NCBI RefSeq assembly: GCF_902859825.1
Contig: NZ_CADIKB010000014.1
Location: forward strand, 86,984 to 150,983
Source of the DNA: Paraburkholderia phenoliruptrix
Lineage (GTDB): Bacteria; Pseudomonadota; Gammaproteobacteria; Burkholderiales; Burkholderiaceae
Direction of reading: 5' to 3'
Length of the DNA stretch: 64,000 bases
Under the pieces are notes generated by a model. That model did no database searches and had not been told where the DNA came from. It was given only the letters and a program-made list of their open reading frames with translations. The position numbers and the translations under genes were made by a program. Position 1 is the first letter of the stretch. Each line of letters starts with the position of its first letter. Below are positions 58,574 through 64,000 of this stretch, one piece after another.

Positions 58574-59440
58574 ATGAACGATTCAACCAGTCGGACACGC
58601 TACGAGACGCGCCTCGGCCGCGTGCTCGACCACATTTACGATCATCTGGACGAGCCGCTCGACATCGATCGGCTCGCGGAAATTGCATGCCTGTCGCCTT
58701 ATCACTGGCACCGCATTTATCAGGCGATGTACGGGGAGACGGTGGCCGCCACGGTTCGGCGGCTGCGGCTGCATCGCGCCGCCGGTTATCTGGCAAACGG
58801 AACGATGCCGATTGCCGAGATTGCATCGCGCTCCGGTTATAGCAGCCTGCAATCGTTTTCTCGCACGTTTCGCGCGGTATTCGGCGTGCCGCCCGCGCAG
58901 TACCGCAACGAGGGCACACACAGCCGGTTTCGTCCGGCACTTTCGGGAGAGAAGCAAATGACACTGCGTGAAGTGGAGATCCGTCGCATGGAGCCGATGG
59001 CAATTCTGTCGGTCGATCACGTTGGCTCGTATATGCAGATCGGCAAGGCATTCGACGCGCTTTTTGGATGGCTGGGTAAAAACAATTTGCTTGCTGCGGA
59101 CCTGCGCATGATCGGCGTGTATTACGACGATCCCGGCATGGTGGATGAAAACGCACTGCGCTCGAAAGCAGGTGTGCTGTTGCCGGGTCCGCTATCAATG
59201 TCGGTGACGGTGAGCCCCCCGGTGTCCATCGAGCCTGTGCGCGGCGGCGAGTATGCGGTGTTGCGGCACACGGGGCCGTACAGCGATATGCGTGCGGCCT
59301 ACGAGTGGTTGTATGGGACGTGGCTCGTGCAGTCAGGGCGCGAGGCGGCCGATGCGCCCGTATTCGAGGAGTATTTGAACAGTCCGAAGACGACGGCGCC
59401 CGCGGAGTTGGTGACGGAGATCTGTTTGCCGCTTCGGTGA
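58574..59440 (+). CDS. AraC-family regulator with GyrI-like domain
   Basis: 288 residues from the ATG at 58574; an ATG at 58550 is also possible, and neither has a clear ribosome site. Residues 1-105: two-HTH AraC domain (LDIDRLAEIACLSPYHWHRIYQAMYGETV, IAEIASRSGYSSLQSFSRTFRAVFGVPP). Residues about 125-288: GyrI-like small-molecule-binding domain (MEPMAILSVDHVGSY, GGEYAVLRHTGPY). Such Rob/BmrR-type regulators sense lipophilic compounds. The eat gene diverges from it 262 bp away; whether it regulates eat is unknown. Confidence 0.88.
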   Translation: MNDSTSRTRYETRLGRVLDHIYDHLDEPLDIDRLAEIACLSPYHWHRIYQAMYGETVAATVRRLRLHRAAGYLANGTMPIAEIASRSGYSSLQSFSRTFRAVFGVPPAQYRNEGTHSRFRPALSGEKQMTLREVEIRRMEPMAILSVDHVGSYMQIGKAFDALFGWLGKNNLLAADLRMIGVYYDDPGMVDENALRSKAGVLLPGPLSMSVTVSPPVSIEPVRGGEYAVLRHTGPYSDMRAAYEWLYGTWLVQSGREAADAPVFEEYLNSPKTTAPAELVTEICLPLR

Positions 59441-59857
59441 GGGTTGCCTAAGTGCTGCTTGTGGGTTGGCGGTGCGTTGCATGTTCAGGTGGCGCGGATG
59501 TGGGTGCTTGTTCTGGTTTTTATAGCCTTTGTATGTATACATAGTAATAGTTAACAAGGGGTGCCGTGGCTTGTGGACAACTGCGAAGCTCTCTTTCGCA
59601 TCAAGGGGTTGCGGCGGCGATAACCCTGCTGGCTAAGCGTGGATATCAGGCTCGGGCCAAGGGGAAGTTTTCATGCGGCTCACTGAGCGGTGGGGTTATC
59701 AAGGTTCGCCCCACATCGTGTGAACCGGGTTTTACAGGGGTTGTGCAGAGGAGGGTGGGGATAAGTTGGTTGGCGAGGCGCACCGGTGCGCCCCACTTCG
59801 TGCGACGGGCGCAGTCTATCCAGAATGTCCACGGACGCGCCGCAACGTCATGAGATC
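59441..59857. other. Non-coding gap at the boundary of the accessory region
   Basis: 417 bp in which I see no believable gene; the one open frame (59566-59853, plus) has no family features. It holds a 12-bp palindrome TATGTATACATA (59532-59543) and two imperfect direct copies of CGCCCCAC-T/A-TCGTG (around 59707 and 59788). Base composition becomes more AT-rich here. Confidence 0.5.
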
Positions 59858-60214
59858 TCAAAAGCGCGCGAAGAAATCATGCTTCGTATCCGTTCGCTCA
59901 ATCTTCGTGCTCGCGTCGATATACACGTCGACCCAGCTATACGGAGGCTTGACATTCACACCGTCGCGACTCGCGAAAGGCAAACTGACCTCGATCCACG
60001 CATCCCGCGATGCAAACATGGGCGTGTAGAACTTTTCGGTCTGCCCGGGTGCCAGTTCACCGCGAGTGATTTGATCGTTTTCGTTCAGGAAATAGACCAC
60101 CGGCTTGTGCGCGTCCGCCGAGTAATGCAGCACGATTACCGGCCGGCAGAAAAACCATGCGGTCAGCGCGAGTACGCACAGCAGGGCGATCCATTTAAGT
60201 CGTTTGGAAAGCAT
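59858..60214 (-). CDS. Small membrane-anchored protein, possible immunity protein
   Basis: 118 residues from the ATG at 60214 (a longer frame to 60265 is less likely). One N-terminal hydrophobic helix (KWIALLCVLALTAWFFC) with no clear cleavage site, so probably an inner-membrane protein with a periplasmic domain: VIVLHYSADAHKPVVYFLNE and PPYSWVDVYIDAS suggest a beta-sandwich. Not identified. Position behind a secreted-hydrolase gene suggests an envelope immunity role, by inference only. Confidence 0.55.
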   Translation of the reverse strand: MLSKRLKWIALLCVLALTAWFFCRPVIVLHYSADAHKPVVYFLNENDQITRGELAPGQTEKFYTPMFASRDAWIEVSLPFASRDGVNVKPPYSWVDVYIDASTKIERTDTKHDFFARF

Positions 60215-60224
60215 TATCAATCGG

Positions 60225-60462
60225 TCACCGGGAGCATTGATGCGGCCTCTTGGCCGCAGCGTCACCTGCGCCCCAAGGCATGGGAACGGCGGCTGTCTTG
60301 CGAAGCAGAAGGTCGGTCGTCAATTCGCGTGGCTTTGCGGCGGCATAAAGATCGATGCCGAGTTGGATAGAAATGTGGTCGAGCAACAGCCTCGCGCGCT
60401 CGCCGCGGGCGACCTGTGTTCGAGGGCAGATGAGAGATCACCCGCGAGAACGGCGTTTGCAT
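60225..60462 (-). pseudogene. Frameshifted remnant of an unknown small gene
   Basis: An open frame from the ATG at 60462 (MQTPFSRVISHLPSNT) runs into another frame at about 60415 (QVARGERARLLLDHISIQ and on to PMPWGAGDAA), ending at TGA 60225. The 238-nt length is not a multiple of 3. Protein-like composition but no family recognised. Confidence 0.3.
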
Positions 60463-60473
60463 GGGCAACACAA

Positions 60474-61043
60474 TTATTTTGCTGTGCACGCTATGAAAAA
60501 CATTTCGACGCTGCTCAGTGATAGCGGGCGCTCGTCTTTCACAAAGGTGATTGAAAGCCTGTTCAGTCGTTGTGACATCACGCACGCGCCAGAAGGGATG
60601 TCATAGTTGACTTCCTGCACGCACTCGTCTTTCGGAAAGCGCTTGGATGTGCGCAAATTCTTGACTGACGGCTTGCCGCCTCTGAGTTGCCCCCTCATAT
60701 AGGTGAAGTCCGGCTTGTCAAATTCGAAGCCGGAAAACAGATCTTTGTGGGTGTTCATCGTGCGAATCACCCAGTCGATTTTCTTCGCGGTCGGACTTCC
60801 CCCGTCCTCCAGTTGGCGCCCCTCGGGCGCGTTGGTACGCAATTCGAATTGCGACTTGTCTACATATCTCTCGAACGCGTTGGCGTCTGGAAAATGCGTG
60901 AAGAAATTGCGCTGCAACGTCTGTAGATCGCGGGTCGTAAAGCAACTTTCCTTCGGGCTGGCGAAGGCCATGTTGCATAGGCAGACGGCCGATAGCGCGA
61001 TGACTGTAGTAATGGATGATCGTAATGCCTTGACGTGTTCCAT
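60474..61043 (-). CDS. Exported Cys-containing protein, probable orphan immunity protein
   Basis: 189 residues from the ATG at 61043. Signal peptide: charged MEHVKALRSS, hydrophobic ITTVIALSAVCLCNM, cleavage near AFA-SPKES. The mature part has four cysteines (ESCF, DECV, GACV, IACTAK), suggesting two disulfides. No family recognised. The frame is open upstream through a decayed gene with no stop between, so an in-frame fusion is possible; the internal signal peptide argues for a separate start. Confidence 0.55.
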   Translation of the reverse strand: MEHVKALRSSITTVIALSAVCLCNMAFASPKESCFTTRDLQTLQRNFFTHFPDANAFERYVDKSQFELRTNAPEGRQLEDGGSPTAKKIDWVIRTMNTHKDLFSGFEFDKPDFTYMRGQLRGGKPSVKNLRTSKRFPKDECVQEVNYDIPSGACVMSQRLNRLSITFVKDERPLSLSSVEMFFIACTAK

Positions 61044-61591
61044 GACCTTTGGGATCTTGATGTGATGCAGTTTATTGAGTTCTTCCGCATTCGCTTCGAG
61101 CACCCATTGCCGGCTTCCAAACGATCCGAACTCCGCCTCCGTCGTCGTGGAAACCGGTGAGAGGGCGTCTCCGGCTTCGATATCGGTTATCGCGCCAAAT
61201 GCTGCCTTCAGGTCTGAAGACATCTCGTCGTTAAGACGTCCGCCGATGGCGTGCATCCGATCGGAAAGTAGCCATCGGGATGGGTGGCCTTGACGCCAGA
61301 TGAAACGATAGCCGCGTCGCAGTTCGTCCATGCCCTTGTTGTAAGCGCTGAGGATGCCGTAGATGCGCGGCAGGTTGTCCGCCGACATCTGTCCAATTGA
61401 CTGGAGGGCCATGTCTTCGCCGCGTTCTCATACGCGCGCGTGAAAACCTCCCACGCATCCCACTTTCTCTCCCAGAGACTGTAGCTTGTCAATCTCTACA
61501 GGAGCGAGCAGACCTGACGAGGCGTCGTTTCAACGATCGGATCGTGGACTCCTATCCATCGCTCCACATTCTCCAGATCCCACCCCCTCAT
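61044..61591 (-). pseudogene. Decayed gene with an in-frame stop and a frameshift
   Basis: Starts with an ATG at 61591 two bases after the previous stop. It reads MRGWDLENVERWIGVHDPIV to a TAG at 61496-61498, continues in the same frame (RLTSYSLWERKWDAWEVF) and shifts frame near 61415 into MALQSIGQMSADNLPRIYG, running on to 61044. Roughly 180 codons in all. No family recognised; it could be the C-terminal part of an effector or an old immunity gene. Confidence 0.5.
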
Positions 61592-61593
61592 CC

Positions 61594-62076
61594 TTACTGC
61601 GCGGATTTCTTGGGAGGTTTTGAGCGCGCCAGCTTCTTGCCGGCAAACGAGTACCAACTGCCGTTCGCGCTCAGCAGTACCGCGCTGTCTGACCAACGAA
61701 TGTCGTCCACATCGAGCTTGTTACTGATCGGCAACACCACAGGTGGTTTTTTTCGGAAGTCATATAACGACACAGAGGGGGTATCGGAGAACCCACCAAT
61801 GAAGTCCTCGACAACTATGCGCGTGGCGGGTTTGTCCGTCCCGTTGGAGTCTGTGTAGTAGGTGTAGTGAGATCCATAAAGCTGGTCGAACTGCGCACCG
61901 TTCAACGACGCATTGAAAGTGACGCCGTCTGTCTTGACGTGCTCCACCTTCACAATAGACAGCGTGCCAGCAACGGTGTGAATGGCGTCGCGGTCTCCAC
62001 CGTCCGTCTGTGCGTAAGAAGCTGCACAGCAAAACGACAAAAGAACTGCGATCAACGACAACTTGAACAAATTCAT
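61594..62076 (-). CDS. Periplasmic protein, probable cognate immunity protein
   Basis: 160 residues. Signal peptide MNLFKLSLIAVLLSFCCAAS with cleavage near SYA-QTDGG. The mature protein is beta-rich (VKTDGVTFNASLNGAQFDQLYG, YTYYTDSNG) with a Lys-rich end. The TAGGAG that serves as ribosome site contains the stop of the lysozyme-like gene, so the two are coupled. A periplasmic partner directly behind a leaderless peptidoglycan hydrolase is what T6SS immunity genes look like. Function inferred from context only. Confidence 0.6.
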   Translation of the reverse strand: MNLFKLSLIAVLLSFCCAASYAQTDGGDRDAIHTVAGTLSIVKVEHVKTDGVTFNASLNGAQFDQLYGSHYTYYTDSNGTDKPATRIVVEDFIGGFSDTPSVSLYDFRKKPPVVLPISNKLDVDDIRWSDSAVLLSANGSWYSFAGKKLARSKPPKKSAQ

Positions 62077-62079
62077 CTC

Positions 62080-63516
62080 CTAAAAAGTCGGATTCGTCCC
62101 GCCCACCGCGGTCACGATATCCAGCAAGGGGCGTACGTCCGCAAGCTTGGTCGGGTCACAGGCGAAATTCTTGAAGTTGACACCGTTGTCGATCAACTGA
62201 CTAAGCCACAGTCGATGCGCCTTCACGTAATTGCCACCGTTATCCTCTGCGCGTTTGGCGGCCGCAGAGGCACCGATCTGTGCGATCAAAAGAGTTTTTG
62301 CCCCCCGAGCGATTAACCTGGGCGGATGGCCCGGTGTGGCCTGCGAATACGTATCATCGGCAGCAATAGTCCCGGCAAGATATCTGTTTGCATCGCCTGA
62401 TCCAAGGTGATGAGACAAATATAGGATCTTCGCTCGCTCGCCGTCGTTCAATCCGGAGAAATCGTATCCGTTCGACTGGAGCGCACGGAAATTCGACATG
62501 CCATAGTCGACGGCTGCCATGATCGCAGCCTCAGCATTCGACCTGAAATCAAGCAGCTCAGCTTTATGTGCGGGGACGACGTGATATTTGCCGTGCGAAT
62601 CCTTCGTTACCCACCCGTTCGCTTCAGCCTTTTCGTTGAGAAACGTTCCGGAGCGGACTGCCTCGCCGAGCCACGTGCCGGCCAGGAATTGCGTCAATCC
62701 ACGGGCGCTGGAACCCGATGCTGCGGACGCGGGATTCCACTCACCCGTCGACACCTTGACGATTTTTGTTTTGATCTTGCCGTGGACTTTGACTTTTTTC
62801 TCGACCGAAACTACCAGTTTGGCCGCCTCAATATTGATGACCGAAGCAACGGCTTGTGGTTTAAATCCGCTCCTGGCGCCAGCGGAAATGATGTAGTCGC
62901 GAAATTTGGCGTTGGGCCCCAGTCGCAAGTTGTCGTTATTTGGGCATTCCACCCCCACATTTACAACCGGATTGCCGGCGCTATCCCGGTTTTGCTGAGT
63001 CTCGCCTGGCGGCAACGGCAACGGTGCCGCCTCGTGATGATCGGTTCCGCCCTGATGCAACCGCAGCGTGGCGTCGAGCTTCACTTTTGGACTGCGAAGG
63101 GTTGCCTGATGCACGCCTGCGGGCGGAGCAATCTCTGCGACCTTCTTCGTCCCGCCGTCAATCTTTGCGACAAAGACATGGACTTTTTCCGATGCCTTTT
63201 GCGTTTGGATGGGTGGAATGAGGCCCTGCTTATCCGTCACATGCTCCTGAGAGTCAGCCCCGGCAACCACCTTGGTCTTGAGGTCAGGAATTGGCGCGCC
63301 ATTGGCATCGGTTATGCGGATCCACAATTCGCTAAAGTACGATTCGGCATCCTGCTCTGGTCGCTCGCGCAGCACAAGTTTCTGACCAGGGTAGATGAGT
63401 CTGGGGTTCTCTATCTTGTTCAATTTCACAAGATCGCTGACCGTAACCCCGTGCCTCTGAGCGATCGTGCTAAGACTATCGCCAGATTGGACCGTGTATT
63501 GATTATCTTCCGCCAT
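62080..63516 (-). CDS. LysM + beta-sandwich + lysozyme-like protein, T6SS-type effector candidate
   Basis: 478 residues, no signal peptide. Residues 6-50: LysM ([30 protein letters not shown]). Residues about 60-120: transthyretin-like beta-sandwich ([29 protein letters not shown]) as in VgrG-linked cargo. Residues about 190-390: lysozyme/lytic-transglycosylase-like region with ASVINIEA (candidate catalytic Glu230), [10 protein letters not shown] (273-282) and [15 protein letters not shown]. Probably cleaves peptidoglycan in the periplasm of a target cell after export without Sec. Starts 2 bp after the 108-residue gene, followed immediately by a periplasmic protein. Alternative: a phage-type endolysin. 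Confidence 0.7.
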   Translation of the reverse strand: MAEDNQYTVQSGDSLSTIAQRHGVTVSDLVKLNKIENPRLIYPGQKLVLRERPEQDAESYFSELWIRITDANGAPIPDLKTKVVAGADSQEHVTDKQGLIPPIQTQKASEKVHVFVAKIDGGTKKVAEIAPPAGVHQATLRSPKVKLDATLRLHQGGTDHHEAAPLPLPPGETQQNRDSAGNPVVNVGVECPNNDNLRLGPNAKFRDYIISAGARSGFKPQAVASVINIEAAKLVVSVEKKVKVHGKIKTKIVKVSTGEWNPASAASGSSARGLTQFLAGTWLGEAVRSGTFLNEKAEANGWVTKDSHGKYHVVPAHKAELLDFRSNAEAAIMAAVDYGMSNFRALQSNGYDFSGLNDGERAKILYLSHHLGSGDANRYLAGTIAADDTYSQATPGHPPRLIARGAKTLLIAQIGASAAAKRAEDNGGNYVKAHRLWLSQLIDNGVNFKNFACDPTKLADVRPLLDIVTAVGGTNPTF

Positions 63517-63518
63517 CG

Positions 63519-63845
63519 TTACGCAACCCCATCTTCTTCGTCGAATGAACCACCGGGAGCCTCTGCTTCACGATCAATATCTGCATCGAATAAAGTACCC
63601 CATTCGCCTTGCCCGTACAGCACCGTTACTGCCTCTGCGTTCTCGGGATTTATCTTGCGTTCGGATCCAGAGTCCGAGGACAGCCCCGCCAGTACCCGTT
63701 GCACTGTGGTTGAGCCGGCAGGAGCAGCGAACACGCCGTAGCTCACATCGGCAGCAGGTTTTCCGTCATCGATCGAACGAAAGACAAATTTCTGACTGAA
63801 CTGTGCCGGGCCAGATTGCGGTAAGTCCGGCAGCGAATAGTTCAT
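63519..63845 (-). CDS. Small TTR-like domain protein, possible effector adaptor
   Basis: 108 residues from the ATG at 63845, fixed by its ATGA overlap with the stop of the upstream gene. The sequence [30 protein letters not shown] and [10 protein letters not shown] follows the beta-strand and DxxGxP...TDxxG pattern of small beta-sandwich domains at the ends of VgrG proteins and cargo. Acidic C terminus. No family can be named with certainty; a cargo adaptor or chaperone for the next gene is the best guess. Confidence 0.5.
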   Translation of the reverse strand: MNYSLPDLPQSGPAQFSQKFVFRSIDDGKPAADVSYGVFAAPAGSTTVQRVLAGLSSDSGSERKINPENAEAVTVLYGQGEWGTLFDADIDREAEAPGGSFDEEDGVA

Positions 63846-64000
63846 GCGCGCAGGACCTTCAAAGGAATGCTGGCTGCCTTTGATGTCGACCGGGCAATGT
63901 CCCAGGCGTAGTTGAAGGTTGAAGGCGGCGGTTCGCCAGTGGAATCCGAGAGAATCGGGTTTCCAGGACCAACCTCCCGAACAGGGAACCAAGGAGAACC
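63842..64000 (-). CDS. C-terminal end of an unidentified upstream gene
   Basis: Open to the right edge; 52 codons visible ending at TGA 63842 (PGNPILSDSTGEPPPSTFNY, then [19 protein letters not shown]). Pro/Ser-rich, no motif. Overlaps the next start as ATGA, so it belongs to the same operon. If this is a T6SS effector operon, the gene could be vgrG or another delivery component, but the visible part does not prove it. Confidence 0.5.
   Translation of the reverse strand, partial: GSPWFPVREVGPGNPILSDSTGEPPPSTFNYAWDIARSTSKAASIPLKVLRA

Noticed and set aside
59566..59853. 95-codon open frame on the plus strand
   Set aside because: No ribosome site, no domain, mixed low-quality composition, next to decayed DNA.
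62080..63516. Ordinary housekeeping lytic transglycosylase (MltD-like)
   Set aside because: LysM is N-terminal rather than C-terminal, there is no signal or lipoprotein peptide, and a transthyretin-like domain and adjacent periplasmic partner are present.

Overview
The window is GC-rich, densely coded chromosomal DNA from a betaproteobacterium of the family Burkholderiaceae, most likely Paraburkholderia or a close relative. This rests on gene content and order (gatCAB beside mreBCD-mrdA-rodA; queC/E/D; def-fmt-htpX-rsmB-ntrYX; a persulfide dioxygenase-rhodanese fusion; a QueE with a CX14CX2C cluster motif). No database search was possible, so all names come from reading motifs and family architecture.

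Layout. 1-14.3 kb: end of an AmpG-like permease, an M48 peptidase, then (minus) xthA, a PPK2 kinase and gatB-gatA-gatC, divergent from the plus-strand rod-shape operon mreB-mreC-mreD-mrdA-rodA. 14.4-18.5 kb (minus): a Sel1-repeat protein, an HpcH-type aldolase, queD-queE-queC (preQ0 synthesis) and tRNA-Phe. 18.6-27.1 kb (minus): def, fmt, a LysE exporter, htpX, rsmB, DUF4390, an NtrY-like kinase and a short NtrX-like regulator. 27.4-32.3 kb (plus): dprA, a thioredoxin-like protein and topB, which has a structured leader. 32.4-38.8 kb: a LysR regulator, pckG, a D-2-hydroxyacid dehydrogenase under a perfect 20-bp palindrome, a patatin, a hotdog thioesterase and tRNA-Lys. 38.9-44.2 kb (plus): a Fur-box-preceded TonB receptor with a PiuC-type hydroxylase, a 1-Cys peroxiredoxin and the persulfide dioxygenase-rhodanese fusion. 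44.2-51.2 kb: an amino-acid-binding protein, a methionine-type aminotransferase, dbpA, a small zinc ribbon and a cadR/cadA metal-efflux pair with a clear MerR-type promoter. 51.2-59.4 kb: an ethanolamine module (AraC/EutR-like regulator, ExaC-like aldehyde dehydrogenase, DUF779, eutC, eutB, eat) without microcompartment genes, then an AraC-GyrI regulator.

59.4-64 kb is different: visibly AT-richer, with decayed reading frames. It encodes a LysM + beta-sandwich + lysozyme-like protein that has no signal peptide, followed by small proteins that do have signal peptides or a membrane anchor. It looks like a type VI secretion (T6SS) style peptidoglycan-hydrolase effector with its immunity gene, plus orphan immunity genes and effector remnants. 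It is the accessory region of the window and the best candidate for something undescribed.

No rRNA, CRISPR array, insertion sequence or intact prophage was seen.
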